NCBI GenBank assembly: GCA_024636935.1
Contig: JAGXGC010000036.1
Span: 1-64,000 of the forward strand
Origin: Sideroxydans sp.
GTDB taxonomy: Bacteria; Pseudomonadota; Gammaproteobacteria; Burkholderiales; Gallionellaceae
Length of the DNA stretch: 64,000 bases
Direction: 5' to 3'
Made by a program: the position numbers and the translations under genes. Below are positions 17,348 to 26,593 of this stretch, one piece after another (position 1 is the first letter of the stretch; the number at the start of each line of letters is the position of its first letter). The notes beneath the pieces are model-generated. The model was not told the DNA's origin and did no database searches. It saw only the letters and a list, made by a program, of their open reading frames with translations.

Positions 17348-17441
17348 TCGGCGCCCCAGAATTATCGGCTAAAGCGCCATCCCTAACAAGCCGCGATATC
17401 TCGACTGTTCTCGCTCCCGTACTTGGTGTAAATTGCCGCGC

Positions 17442-18749
17442 ATGGACGCAACCATCACAACCCCTCCAACCACCCCGCCTCCCTCCTTCCTTGGCAACTA
17501 CCGCATCCTGCGCAAGATAGGCCACGGGGCGACCAGCGAAGTTTTTTTAGGATTCGACCCGTTCAACAAGCGTGAAGTCGCCGTTAAGGTCATTAAACAG
17601 TCTTTCCTTGAAGACTCGCGCAACGGCCGCCAGAATCGCAAGCACCTGCAAAACGAGGCCTCGCTGGCCGGCACGCTCAATCATCCTCACATCGTCGATA
17701 TGTATGAGGCGGTGATCGCCGATGACATCAGCTACATCGCCATGGAGTTCGTAACTGGCGGCACGCTGGAACAGCACATCCATTCCGACAATCTGCTGCC
17801 CTTGGATAACGTAGTCGAACGCATGTACGAATGCTGCCGTGCACTCAACTATGCGCAGTACAACGGCGTCATCCACCGCGACATCAAACCCGCCAACCTG
17901 CTGCTGACGGAAAGCGGCCAGGTCAAGATCTCCGATCTCGGTGCCGCGGTACGCATGGACATCGAGCAGACACAGAGCAACGTCGGCTCTCCCAACTACA
18001 TGTCGCCCGAGCAAGTGCGCGGCGAATCCCTGTCGCACCTGACCGACATCTACTCACTGGGAGTGGTGATGTACCGCCTGCTGACCGGGCACTCGCCTTA
18101 CAGCCCCAAGAATCTGGCACATCTGTACCAGCAGATCATGAACGAGATGCCGCCGTCTCCGTCTTCACTACGCAAGGATCTGCCGCCGCAACTTGAACGC
18201 ATCGTGATGCGCGCCCTGCAAAAGAACCCAGAAAAACGCTACGCCAGTTGGCGCGAGTTCGGCGACGATCTGGCGGCACTGGGCCATTTCGAGAAGAGCG
18301 ATCTCGAAGTGGCAGAGAACGAAAAGTTCAGCATCCTGCGCAAGATGAAGTTCTTCGATGATTTCAGTGACCTCGACCTATGGGAGATCCTGCGTATCGG
18401 CGAATGGCATAAACAGCCGGAGAAGACCGTGCTGATGCGCGAGGAAGAGATGAGCGACGCCATCTATTTCATCATCGAGGGTAGCGTCAGCGTCACACGC
18501 GGTTCGCGACTACTGATCGCACTGCGTGGCGGCGACTGCTGTGGCGAAATGGCCTATATCCGCGGCAAACAATTGCCGCGCTCCGCCACCGTCACCGCCA
18601 ACACCGAGATCTCCGCGATGAAGCTGGACCCGCTACAGATCGCGCAACTTTCCGATAATTGTCAGGGCCACTTCAATCAAGCCTTCCTTTACGTGCTAGC
18701 CGAACGCCTGCGCTTGGCGGATGAGCGTATCGCACGCTTGGTCAGTTAG
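17442..18749 (+). CDS. Serine/threonine protein kinase with C-terminal cyclic-nucleotide-binding domain (1)
   Basis: 435 residues. Hanks-type kinase: Gly loop [15 protein letters not shown] Lys K49, catalytic HRDIKPAN (D147), a DLG in place of DFG at 165-167, and SPEQ for APE. From about residue 300 a cNMP-binding domain follows ([37 protein letters not shown]). There is no membrane segment, so it is cytosolic, and ligand binding may gate the kinase. The ATG at 17442 is preferred to a TTG at 17433. First gene of a kinase-ridA-kinase-recG-ubiC run, with its paralogue one gene downstream. Confidence 0.9.
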   Translation: MDATITTPPTTPPPSFLGNYRILRKIGHGATSEVFLGFDPFNKREVAVKVIKQSFLEDSRNGRQNRKHLQNEASLAGTLNHPHIVDMYEAVIADDISYIAMEFVTGGTLEQHIHSDNLLPLDNVVERMYECCRALNYAQYNGVIHRDIKPANLLLTESGQVKISDLGAAVRMDIEQTQSNVGSPNYMSPEQVRGESLSHLTDIYSLGVVMYRLLTGHSPYSPKNLAHLYQQIMNEMPPSPSSLRKDLPPQLERIVMRALQKNPEKRYASWREFGDDLAALGHFEKSDLEVAENEKFSILRKMKFFDDFSDLDLWEILRIGEWHKQPEKTVLMREEEMSDAIYFIIEGSVSVTRGSRLLIALRGGDCCGEMAYIRGKQLPRSATVTANTEISAMKLDPLQIAQLSDNCQGHFNQAFLYVLAERLRLADERIARLVS

Positions 18750-18780
18750 AATCGCCCCTTTCGAACAGGAGGAACACCAC

Positions 18781-19167
18781 ATGGCCCAAAAGACCATCAT
18801 CCAAACACCCGACGCCCCTGCTGCAATCGGCACTTACTCTCAAGCTGTACGCGTCGATAACACCGTCTATTTATCTGGTCAGATCGGCCTAGAGCCGACC
18901 AGCATGCAGATGGCGGAAGGCATCGAGGCACAGATCCACCGTGTGTTCCAAAACCTGCGTGCAGTCACCAATGCCGCCGGTGGCAGCTTGGACGACGTGG
19001 TCAAACTCAACATCTTCCTCACGAATCTGGGCGACTTCGCCAAGGTCAACGAGATCATGGCGACTTATTTCCGCCAACCCTATCCGGCACGTGCCGCCGT
19101 CGGTGTCGCCAGTCTGCCGCGCGGCGCGCTGGTGGAAGCAGATGGTGTGATGGTGCTTGGTGATTGA
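18781..19167 (+). CDS. ridA: RidA, enamine/imine deaminase
   Basis: 128 residues, full length. RidA hydrolyses reactive 2-aminoacrylate and other imines released by PLP enzymes. Family marks are [41 protein letters not shown] and the [19 protein letters not shown] region with the substrate-binding Arg. The ATG at 18781 has a strong ACAGGAGG site; an in-frame upstream start inside the kinase gene is not needed. It is sandwiched between two kinase genes with gaps of 31 and 12 bases, which suggests co-transcription. Confidence 0.95.
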   Translation: MAQKTIIQTPDAPAAIGTYSQAVRVDNTVYLSGQIGLEPTSMQMAEGIEAQIHRVFQNLRAVTNAAGGSLDDVVKLNIFLTNLGDFAKVNEIMATYFRQPYPARAAVGVASLPRGALVEADGVMVLGD

Positions 19168-19179
19168 TATGGATAAGCA

Positions 19180-20460
19180 GTGACACACCCAAAATCGATA
19201 GGCAAATATGCCATCAAGCAAGTTCTCGGACACGGCACCACCAGCATCGTCTATCGCGGCTTCGATCCCTTCGCTAACCGCGAAGTTGCGATCAAAGTAC
19301 TAAAGCAGGAGATACTCAACGACGCACGTACGGGCAAGGCATTCCGCCGCCAGCTCGACAATGAAGCGTCACTGGTCGGCCGTCTGTCGCACCCGCACAT
19401 CGTAGCCATCTACGATGCGCTGATCGGCGACGATGAGAGCTACATCGTGATGGAATACGTCAGCGGCGGCACACTGGAAAGACACATCGATTCGGACAAG
19501 CTGCTGCCAACCGACCGGGTGATCGAATACATGTTCAAGTGCTGCCGCGCGCTGAATTACGCGCAGTACAACGGCGTCATCCACCGTGACATCAAACCCG
19601 CCAACATGATGCTGACCGAGGATGGCGACATCAAGATCTCAGACATGGGCGCCGCCCTACTGCTCGATCTTGAGCAGACGCAGGTGAGCAACCTCGGCTC
19701 CCCCATCTATATGTCACCCGAACAGCTGGGCGCGGAAACGCTCACCCATCAGACCGACATCTATTCGCTGGGCGTGGTCATGTATCGCATGCTATGCGGA
19801 CAAGCGCCCTACCGCGCGCAAAGTCTGGCCAGCCTGTGCCACCAGATCCTGAACATCCCGCCCACCCCGTTGCGCACCTATCGCCCCGACATCCCGACGG
19901 AACTGGATCAGATCGTGACGCGCGCGATGCAGAAAGACAGAAGTCTGCGCTATCAGAACTGGCGCGACTTCGGCAACGATCTTGCCGCACTGGGTCGCTA
20001 CGAACAGTCGGATAACACCGTCAACCAAACGGAAAAGTTCACCACCCTGCGCGGCATGTCGCTGTTCAAGGATTTCTCCGATACCGAGTTGTGGGAGATC
20101 CTGCGCATCGGTGAATGGCAGAAACAAGCTGCGCAGACCATCCTCATGCGCGAAGACGAACTGGGAGATGATTTCTACATCATGATCTCCGGCACGGTGA
20201 ACATCACCAAGAACGGCTACCTGCTCAACCTGATCAGCCGCGACGATTGCTTCGGCGAGATGGCCTATATCAGCGGGCGCGTCGTGCATCGCTCCGCCAC
20301 CGTCACAGCTGGTACCGATGTGACTGTGATGAAGATCTCGCCCAAGCTATTGGCCGGACTGTCCGACCATTGCCAGCTGCATTTCAATCAAGCCTTCCTG
20401 CGCGTGATGGCAGACCGGCTGCGCTTGGCTGATTCGCGTTTCGCCAAACTGGCCAGCTAG
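19180..20460 (+). CDS. Serine/threonine protein kinase with C-terminal cyclic-nucleotide-binding domain (2)
   Basis: 426 residues, a clear paralogue of the kinase at 17442, aligned over its whole length. Gly loop GHGTTSIVYRG, Lys K39 in [13 protein letters not shown] (D137), DMG in place of DFG (155-157), and a cNMP-binding tail with DDFYIMISGTVNITKNG and DDCFGEMAYISGR. It starts at GTG 19180, 12 bases after the ridA stop, and recG begins 11 bases after its stop. The last 15 residues of both kinases are nearly the same (RLRLADxRxAxL). No substrate can be inferred. Confidence 0.9.
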   Translation: MTHPKSIGKYAIKQVLGHGTTSIVYRGFDPFANREVAIKVLKQEILNDARTGKAFRRQLDNEASLVGRLSHPHIVAIYDALIGDDESYIVMEYVSGGTLERHIDSDKLLPTDRVIEYMFKCCRALNYAQYNGVIHRDIKPANMMLTEDGDIKISDMGAALLLDLEQTQVSNLGSPIYMSPEQLGAETLTHQTDIYSLGVVMYRMLCGQAPYRAQSLASLCHQILNIPPTPLRTYRPDIPTELDQIVTRAMQKDRSLRYQNWRDFGNDLAALGRYEQSDNTVNQTEKFTTLRGMSLFKDFSDTELWEILRIGEWQKQAAQTILMREDELGDDFYIMISGTVNITKNGYLLNLISRDDCFGEMAYISGRVVHRSATVTAGTDVTVMKISPKLLAGLSDHCQLHFNQAFLRVMADRLRLADSRFAKLAS

Positions 20461-20471
20461 GTCACCCGGCT

Positions 20472-22511
20472 TTGACGGCGACCTTGGCCACTCCTCTGAA
20501 GATCGCGCCGGCCACACTGGCCAAGCTGGCCAAGATTGGCATCCATCATCGTGCCGATCTGCTGCTGCACCTGCCGCTGCGCTACGAAGACGAGACGCAC
20601 ATCACACCCATCACCCAAGCACTGCCGGGTGAGACCGTGCAAGTACAGGGCGAAGTCACACATTGCGAAGTGATGTTCCGCCCGCGGCGCACGCTGGTGT
20701 GCCGCATCCAGCAAGGCGACGACGAACTGACGCTGCGCTTCCTCAACTTCTATCCCAGCCAACAAAAACAACTCGCGGTCGGCAAGCAGATCCGTGCCAT
20801 CGGTGAAGTGCGCGGCGGGTTCTTCGGCTTGGAGATGGTGCATCCCAAATGCAAGGCGGTGGACGACGAGACACCACTGCCGCAGAGTCTGTCGCCGGTG
20901 TATCCGACCACGGCCGGTCTGTCGCAGACCGTGTTGCGCAAGCTGATCAACAACGCACTGGAAAGCATTCCGCTCAGCGACACCTTGCCCGCGTCACTGA
21001 TTGAACGCCTCGATCTCGCCGAATTCGGCGACAGCTTGCGCCTGCTGCACAACCCCACGCCAGACATCTCTGCCAGCACACTGGAGACACGCAGCCACAG
21101 CGCCTGGCGGCGCATCAAGTTCGACGAGTTACTTGCACAGCAACTCTCGATGCGCGTGCATCATCGCGAGCGCAGCAAACGTGTCGCGCCCAGCCTGCCG
21201 GCCCATGACAAGCTCACGCACGCGCTGCTCGACAAGTTGCCATTCAAGCTCACCGGCGCACAACAAAAAGTGTGGCGCGAGATCGCGCACGACCTGACGC
21301 AATCACATCCGATGCAACGCTTGCTGCTGGGCGATGTGGGTAGCGGCAAGACTATCGTTGCCGCACTTGCCGCACTGCAAGCCATAGAGAACGGCTATCA
21401 AGTCGCATTCATGGCACCGACCGAGATATTGGCTGAACAACATTATCTGAAGCTGCGCGAATGGCTAGAACCGCTCGGCATCGAACCGGTGTGGCTGTCC
21501 GGCAGTTTGAAGAAGAAGGTAAAGACCGCTGCTTCGGAACGCATTTCAAGTGGCGATACCCTGCTTGCCATCGGCACCCATGCGCTGTTTCAGAAAGACG
21601 TCGAGTTCCACAAACTCGGCCTCGCCATCATCGACGAGCAACACAAGTTCGGCGTGCAACAACGCTTGGCCTTGCGCAACAAAGGCAAAGAGCCGCACCA
21701 ACTGATGATGAGTGCCACACCTATTCCGCGCACGCTGGCGATGAGTTATTACGCCGACCTCGATGTGTCGGTGATCGATGAACTGCCGCCGGGCCGCACA
21801 CCCATCGTCACCAAATTGGTGAGCGATGCGCGACGCGAAGAAGTGTTCGAGCGTGTGCGCCAAGCCTGCCTCATCGGACGGCAAGCTTATTGGGTGTGCC
21901 CACTCATTGACGAATCCGAAGCGCTGCAATTGCAAACCGCCTTGGAAACGCACGCCACATTGACCGAGATATTCCCCGAGCTGCGCATCGGCCTCGCTCA
22001 CGGCAAACTGAGCAGCGAGGAAAAGGCCGCCACCATGGCCGCGTTCAAAGCAGGCGAGTTGCAACTACTGGTCGCCACCACCGTGATCGAGGTCGGCGTG
22101 GACGTGCCCAACGCCAGCCTGATGGTGATCGACCATGCCGAACGCATGGGGCTGGCGCAATTGCATCAATTGCGTGGACGCGTCGGACGTGGTGTAGCGG
22201 AGAGCATGTGCGTGTTGCTGTTCCAACAACCGCTGTCCGAACTGGCACGTGAACGTTTGCGCGTTATCTACGAGAACACCGACGGCTTCATCATCGCCCA
22301 GCAGGACTTACAATTGCGCGGCCCCGGAGAATTGCTGGGCGCACGACAGAGCGGTGTGGCGATGCTGCGCTTCGCCGACATCAGCGAAGACGAAGAACTA
22401 CTTGAAACGTCGCGCGAGATCGCCGACGAACTGTTACGCGAACACCCCGATGCGGCACGCGCGCACCTACAACGATGGATGGCGAACAAGCATGACTTCC
22501 TGCAAGTCTGA
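20472..22511 (+). CDS. recG: RecG, ATP-dependent DNA helicase
   Basis: 679 residues, normal length. RecG regresses stalled forks and branch-migrates Holliday junctions. An N-terminal wedge/OB domain (about 10-150) is followed by helicase motifs: Walker A GDVGSGKT (287-294), DEQH box (388-391), MSATPIPRTLA, VATTVIEVGVDVPNA, and QLHQLRGRVGRG. The TRG region FIIAQQDLQLRGPGELLG is intact. The start is TTG at 20472, 11 bases after the kinase stop. It overlaps ubiC by 20 bases. Placement in one transcript with two kinases is odd for this housekeeping gene. Confidence 0.97.
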   Translation: MTATLATPLKIAPATLAKLAKIGIHHRADLLLHLPLRYEDETHITPITQALPGETVQVQGEVTHCEVMFRPRRTLVCRIQQGDDELTLRFLNFYPSQQKQLAVGKQIRAIGEVRGGFFGLEMVHPKCKAVDDETPLPQSLSPVYPTTAGLSQTVLRKLINNALESIPLSDTLPASLIERLDLAEFGDSLRLLHNPTPDISASTLETRSHSAWRRIKFDELLAQQLSMRVHHRERSKRVAPSLPAHDKLTHALLDKLPFKLTGAQQKVWREIAHDLTQSHPMQRLLLGDVGSGKTIVAALAALQAIENGYQVAFMAPTEILAEQHYLKLREWLEPLGIEPVWLSGSLKKKVKTAASERISSGDTLLAIGTHALFQKDVEFHKLGLAIIDEQHKFGVQQRLALRNKGKEPHQLMMSATPIPRTLAMSYYADLDVSVIDELPPGRTPIVTKLVSDARREEVFERVRQACLIGRQAYWVCPLIDESEALQLQTALETHATLTEIFPELRIGLAHGKLSSEEKAATMAAFKAGELQLLVATTVIEVGVDVPNASLMVIDHAERMGLAQLHQLRGRVGRGVAESMCVLLFQQPLSELARERLRVIYENTDGFIIAQQDLQLRGPGELLGARQSGVAMLRFADISEDEELLETSREIADELLREHPDAARAHLQRWMANKHDFLQV

Positions 22512-23034
22512 TTCTTACTGGAACGGTTCCGCACTGGGTTGCGGTTCAGATATGCGCCATTGGCTAAACGACCATGGTTCGCTCACACAGCGTATCCAGC
22601 AGCGCTGCGAGCAATTCGCTGTGCGTCCAGTACGCAGCGGGCTGGCACGCATCGCCTATGACGAATCAGCCGTGTTGGGCATCGCGCCGCATCAGTTCGC
22701 CTATTCCCGTGAAGTTTTTTTGCATGCCGATGGGCATCCCGTCGTGTTCGCGCACAGCGCCTGCCACGCCGACGATCTGCGCGGTGCTTGGCAGGCCATG
22801 AAAGGTTTGGGCAACCGCTCGCTCGGCAGCCTGTTGTTCACCCATCCACTGGTCGTGCGCCAACCGCTGCACTTCGCCGCCCTGCGTCCACACCATCCTT
22901 TGTATCAAAGTGCGGTCAGTGAGATCGACACACGCCCGGAAAGATTGTGGGCGCGCCGTTCCTTGTTCACCCTGCACGGCGCACCGCTACTGGTGACCGA
23001 AGTGTTCCTGCCCGAGATATTGAATCTCAAGTAA
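22492..23034 (+). CDS. ubiC: Chorismate lyase UbiC
   Basis: 180 residues. Releases pyruvate from chorismate to give 4-hydroxybenzoate, the first step of ubiquinone ring synthesis. The family pattern is seen in YSREVFLHADGHPVVFAHS (catalytic Arg region), LGNRSLGSLLF, the LWARRSLF motif and the C-terminal LLVTEVFLP. The ATG at 22492 lies inside the end of recG and is favoured because an N-terminal segment before MRHWL aligns with UbiC; an ATG at 22552 would drop it. ubiA follows after a REP-like repeat, matching the pathway order. Confidence 0.88.
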   Translation: MTSCKSDSYWNGSALGCGSDMRHWLNDHGSLTQRIQQRCEQFAVRPVRSGLARIAYDESAVLGIAPHQFAYSREVFLHADGHPVVFAHSACHADDLRGAWQAMKGLGNRSLGSLLFTHPLVVRQPLHFAALRPHHPLYQSAVSEIDTRPERLWARRSLFTLHGAPLLVTEVFLPEILNLK

Positions 23035-23040
23035 CCTCGG

Positions 23041-23156
23041 TCATTCCGGCGAAGGCCGGAATCCAGTTGATGCAACCATTCCTTTGCGCAGCAAAGACAA
23101 TGATCAAACTGCATGTTGAAAGAAACGCTGGATTCCGGCCTTCGCCGGAATGACGG
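23041..23156. repeat. REP/BIME-like paired hairpin repeat, copy 2
   Basis: Left arm 23041-23066 and right arm 23128-23156 are complementary and each folds alone on an ATTCCGGC/GCCGGAAT stem. The interior has a further short hairpin, CTTTGCGCAGCAAAG. It fills nearly all of the ubiC-ubiA gap and ends 18 bases before ubiA. Confidence 0.85.
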
Positions 23157-23174
23157 AGCGGGTAAAATCCCGGC

Positions 23175-24038
23175 ATGGACTTAAAACAACGCTTCTCTCT
23201 CTATCTCCAGCTCACCCGACTGAATCGCCCCATCGGCATCCTGTTGCTGCTGTGGCCGACACTGTGGGGCGTATGGATCGCGGGTGCGGGACATCCCACT
23301 TTGCTCATCATCGTCATCTTCACGCTGGGGACAGTACTGATGCGCTCCGCTGGGTGCGCCATCAACGACTACGCTGACCGCCACATCGACTTGCATGTGG
23401 AACGCACCCAGCACCGGCCGCTCACCAGCGGTAAGGTGAGTGAGCGCGAGACCGTATGGCTGGCTGTGATACTGGCACTGCTTGCTTTCGCACTTATCCT
23501 GCCGCTCAATCCGCTGACCTGGTTACTGGCATTCCCGGCTGTCTTTCTTGCCGGCAGTTATCCGTTCACCAAACGTTTCTTCGCCATTCCGCAAGCCTAT
23601 CTCGGCATCGCATTCGGCTTCGGCATCCCCATGGCCTTCGCCGCACAGCTCGGCCATGTGCCACCGGTGGCTTGGGTACTGCTCATTGCCAATGTGTTCT
23701 GGGCTATCGCCTACGACACCGAATACGCGATGGTGGACCGCAACGACGACATCCATCTCGGCATCCATTCCTCTGCCCTGCTCTTCGGAAACTTCGACGT
23801 GGCAGCAGTGATGGCCTGCTACTTCATCACACTGGTGGTGCTGGCACTGGCCGGCGTGATGGCCGGGCTTGGGGGGTTATTCTTCAGCGGGCTGGTGGTA
23901 GCCGCAGGTGTCACCATCCATCACTACACGCTGATCCGCGAACGCGAACGCGAAGATTGCTTCAAAGCCTTCCTGCACAACAACTGGTTCGGGGCGGCCG
24001 TGTTCGCCGGGATCGTCGCTGATTATCTGGCGCACTAA
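23175..24038 (+). CDS. ubiA: UbiA, 4-hydroxybenzoate polyprenyltransferase
   Basis: 287 residues, inner-membrane enzyme that attaches the polyprenyl tail to 4-hydroxybenzoate. Both Asp-rich motifs are present: [10 protein letters not shown] and [13 protein letters not shown], along with [15 protein letters not shown] at the start and nine or so membrane segments. It uses the products of ubiC (ring) and ispB (tail). The REP-like repeat directly upstream separates it from ubiC, so it may have its own start of transcription or depend on read-through. Confidence 0.95.
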   Translation: MDLKQRFSLYLQLTRLNRPIGILLLLWPTLWGVWIAGAGHPTLLIIVIFTLGTVLMRSAGCAINDYADRHIDLHVERTQHRPLTSGKVSERETVWLAVILALLAFALILPLNPLTWLLAFPAVFLAGSYPFTKRFFAIPQAYLGIAFGFGIPMAFAAQLGHVPPVAWVLLIANVFWAIAYDTEYAMVDRNDDIHLGIHSSALLFGNFDVAAVMACYFITLVVLALAGVMAGLGGLFFSGLVVAAGVTIHHYTLIREREREDCFKAFLHNNWFGAAVFAGIVADYLAH

Positions 24039-24113
24039 CAGCACCTGCAAAACGCGCTACGCTCATAAGCCTACGCAAAAAAACGCGTGGGAATTCTGCG
24101 AAACTGAGTTCAG

Positions 24114-24596
24114 TTACTCTTCGAGCAAGCTACGAAGCATCCACGCATTCTTTTCATGCACTTCCATTCTGGCGGAGAGCAGATCGACGGTCGGCTGATC
24201 GCCCGCCTTCTCGGCTATAGGCAGAACTTCGCGTGCGGTGCGAGCGACTGTCTCCTGTCCATCGACGAGTTGCTTGATCATCTCTTTCGCGCTGATGGTG
24301 CCCTTACTGTCCTTGATGCTGGTCAGTGCGACGAACTCCTGATAGCTGCCCGGCGCTGGGTAACCCAGAGTACGGATACGTTCAGCCACCAAATCGACGG
24401 CGTTCCATGCTTCGGTGTACTGCGTCATGAACATCAGATGCAATGTCTGGAACATGGGGCCGGTGACGTTCCAGTGAAAGTTGTGCGTCTTGAGATAGAG
24501 CGTGTACGTGTCGGCCAGCATGCGGCCCAGACCTTCGGCGATCTTCTTGCGGTCTTTCTCTGCGATGCCGATATTGATGGTGGATTTTTTAGCCAT
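24114..24596 (-). CDS. dps: Dps-family ferritin-like DNA-protection protein
   Basis: 160 residues. Dps dodecamers oxidise and store iron with peroxide and shield DNA. The ferroxidase signature THNFHWNVTGPMFQTLHLMF and the helix EAWNAVDLVAERIRTLG are present; the C-terminus has the usual HEKNAWMLRSLL. Last gene of the rubrerythrin-rubredoxin-reductase-dps run; 36 bases, holding a Shine-Dalgarno site, separate it from the reductase. OxyR control is expected for the whole transcript from the palindrome at 26529-26551. Confidence 0.94.
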   Translation of the reverse strand: MAKKSTINIGIAEKDRKKIAEGLGRMLADTYTLYLKTHNFHWNVTGPMFQTLHLMFMTQYTEAWNAVDLVAERIRTLGYPAPGSYQEFVALTSIKDSKGTISAKEMIKQLVDGQETVARTAREVLPIAEKAGDQPTVDLLSARMEVHEKNAWMLRSLLEE

Positions 24597-24632
24597 GATC
24601 GTTCTCCTTATTCGTTGATGAAAGGTGGCACG

Positions 24633-25784
24633 TCATTGCACAGGCAGCTTCTGCCCGAGCAGTTTGCTCATCGCATTGCGTTCCGCTGCAAAATCTCCGG
24701 TCAGCACAAAACCTGTCATGTGCTGCGCAGCATCGACGAAAGCCATCTTCGTGCCGTTCCCGCTTTCCAGCTCCAGCCAATCGCCCGATGCATCACGCGC
24801 TACCGGCAACACCGCAATCGGATGAGCAGGTGTCTTGACGACGACCGGCATAGCGGGGAATTCGACCGCTGTTTCGCAACCTGACAGCGTCTTCGCCAAT
24901 GCGCGCGCCGCATGCATGATGGGCAGCACGAAGGGTTGCACCTTGCCCTCGATCTCAGCACAGTCGCCCAGCGCAAAGACGTTCGCATTGCTGCTGCGCA
25001 ACTGTGCATCAACCTTGATGCCGCGATTCACATCCAAGCCTGCCGCTTGTGCCAAGGCGATACGCGGACGCAAACCGACGGCGGACACCACCAGGTCGGT
25101 TTGCAGTTCCGAGCCGTCCGCCAGCGTCAATAGATAGCCACTTTCAGCACTGTCTACACTTCTGACCGAGGTTCCGAAACGCCAATCTATCCCGATCATT
25201 GCAAGCGGTGCAAGTAACTGCTTGCCCGCCTGTTCCGGCATCAGGCTGGCGAGCGGATACGGCCCGGGATCGATGACGCTGACAGCATAGCCCGCCGTTG
25301 CCCAGTCATTGGCGAACTCGCAGCCGATCAATCCCCCGCCCATGATGGAGATGTGCTTCACGTCCTGCATCACATTACGTAAACGCGCGTAATCACCAAT
25401 ATCGTTGACCGACATCACCGCATCTGCCGCATTACCCTGCAGCGGAATGTGTATCGGGTCCGCCCCGAGCGCCAACACCAGTCGGCTGTATGGCAGTTCA
25501 CCCTGCGATGTATGCACGCGCAAGCCTTCAACATCGATGGCACTCACCTCACACTGGCTGTGTAGCGTGAAGTTGTGTTGCTGCGCCATCTCTGCCGCCG
25601 ACGTCTGCACCAATGCTGCGGCATCCTTGCCTTGTGCCAGCGCATTGGAGAGCATGGGCTTGGAGTAATAGTCCCCGTTGTCGCGCGTCACCAGCATGAG
25701 CGGGATATCGCGATCAAATTTCCGCAGTTCGCGGATCACGCTGTAGGCGGCGAGGCCGCTACCGATGACGACGATGGGATTCAT
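24633..25784 (-). CDS. Rubredoxin:NAD(P)H reductase, FAD-dependent
   Basis: 383 residues. Two Rossmann nucleotide-binding folds: FAD site VVIGSGLAAYSVIREL at the start, NAD(P) site IMGGGLIGCEFANDWA near 150, and the FAD-closing NVFALGDCAEI. The Tyr-Ser-Lys-Pro block (DYYSKPMLSNAL) is typical of rubredoxin reductases of the AlkT/NorW group. It would pass electrons from NAD(P)H to the rubredoxin encoded 15 bases upstream, and on to rubrerythrin. Cys are few and no CxxC redox pair is visible, so a thioredoxin reductase is excluded. Confidence 0.9.
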   Translation of the reverse strand: MNPIVVIGSGLAAYSVIRELRKFDRDIPLMLVTRDNGDYYSKPMLSNALAQGKDAAALVQTSAAEMAQQHNFTLHSQCEVSAIDVEGLRVHTSQGELPYSRLVLALGADPIHIPLQGNAADAVMSVNDIGDYARLRNVMQDVKHISIMGGGLIGCEFANDWATAGYAVSVIDPGPYPLASLMPEQAGKQLLAPLAMIGIDWRFGTSVRSVDSAESGYLLTLADGSELQTDLVVSAVGLRPRIALAQAAGLDVNRGIKVDAQLRSSNANVFALGDCAEIEGKVQPFVLPIMHAARALAKTLSGCETAVEFPAMPVVVKTPAHPIAVLPVARDASGDWLELESGNGTKMAFVDAAQHMTGFVLTGDFAAERNAMSKLLGQKLPVQ

Positions 25785-25799
25785 GTCATTACTCCTTTG

Positions 25800-25964
25800 T
25801 TATACCTCTACCATTTCGAAGTCGGCTTTAGCCACTCCACAATCCGGACACGCCCAGCTCTCTGGAATGTCTGCCCACTTTGTACCGGGCGCGATACCTT
25901 CGTCCGGCAGGCCCTTCGTTTCGTCATAGATAAAACCGCACACTACGCATTCCCATACTTTCAT
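25800..25964 (-). CDS. Rubredoxin
   Basis: 54 residues. Small one-iron electron carrier. Both Cys pairs are present, [10 protein letters not shown] near the start and CPDCGVAK near the end, with the usual [15 protein letters not shown] segment between. The ATG at 25964 follows AAGGAG. It sits between rubrerythrin (26 bases) and its presumed reductase (15 bases), so the three form a peroxide-reducing chain. Confidence 0.95.
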   Translation of the reverse strand: MKVWECVVCGFIYDETKGLPDEGIAPGTKWADIPESWACPDCGVAKADFEMVEV

Positions 25965-25990
25965 GATGCTCTCCTTGTCGTTGATTACGA

Positions 25991-26464
25991 TTAAGCAGTG
26001 ACCTTCGCCAATTGGACGCGGTACTGGTTGGCGTGACGCTCTTCCACTCTGGCCAGTGCAGCGAAACGCTTAGCCGCTTTTTCCAGCGTGGTCTTGAACA
26101 TCTCGGCGTGCTCTTTCGATTCTGCGATCTGCTCCTTGATCTCTGCCGAAGCTGCATCGTGACCTTCCTGCTGCGCAGTCTTGAGGAAGCCGGGATACAT
26201 CTCGGTATATTCATAGGTCTCGCCTTCGATAGCCATCTGCAAGCAGCGCTCGGTGGTCATCTCAGCTTTCGGATACAGCAGATCGAGATGGCCCAGTGCA
26301 TGCTGCACTTCCTGCGCGGCGGTCTCTTCAAACACACGCGCCACTTCCTCGTTGCCTTCTGCGCGGGCGATGGCCGCAAAGTAGCGGTATTTGGTGTGTG
26401 CCATCGATTCGCCGGCAAAGGCAGCTTCCAGGTTGGCATGGGTCTTGATATCGGGTCGTTGCAT
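25991..26464 (-). CDS. Rubrerythrin (diiron domain only)
   Basis: 157 residues. Rubrerythrins reduce hydrogen peroxide at a diiron site. Ligands are visible as E19 ([14 protein letters not shown]), E52 and H55 (QEVQH), then ETYEY and the ESKEHAEMF helix. The usual C-terminal rubredoxin domain is missing; the separate rubredoxin gene next door probably takes its place. The ATG at 26464 has AAGGAGATCACC just upstream; a longer frame from 26506 would add 14 residues without a binding site. First gene of the operon divergent from oxyR. Confidence 0.92.
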   Translation of the reverse strand: MQRPDIKTHANLEAAFAGESMAHTKYRYFAAIARAEGNEEVARVFEETAAQEVQHALGHLDLLYPKAEMTTERCLQMAIEGETYEYTEMYPGFLKTAQQEGHDAASAEIKEQIAESKEHAEMFKTTLEKAAKRFAALARVEERHANQYRVQLAKVTA

Positions 26465-26528
26465 GGTGATCTCCTTGTTGGGTTGAGAAGGTGACGTCTC
26501 GGCCACGTCTGCAATGTAGACCTATCTC

Positions 26529-26551
26529 AACAATCAATCCAATTGATTGTT
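26529..26551. promoter_or_regulatory. Palindrome between rubrerythrin operon and oxyR, probable OxyR site
   Basis: AACAATCAAT, three bases, ATTGATTGTT: a perfect 10-base inverted repeat containing a T-N11-A LysR-type core (ATCAAT-N3-ATTGAT). The centre is about 54 bases before the oxyR ATG and 76 before the rubrerythrin ATG. A partial second element, GATTT-N7-AAATC, lies at about 26562-26580. Binding by OxyR is inferred from position. Confidence 0.65.
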
Positions 26552-26593
26552 CAAAGCCGGTTGATTTATTATGCAAATCACCAAGGAGCTGCC

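Noticed and set aside
23041-23156. Intrinsic terminator for ubiC
   Set aside because: The hairpins lack a T-run and are the arms of a repeat present four times; called a REP-like element instead.
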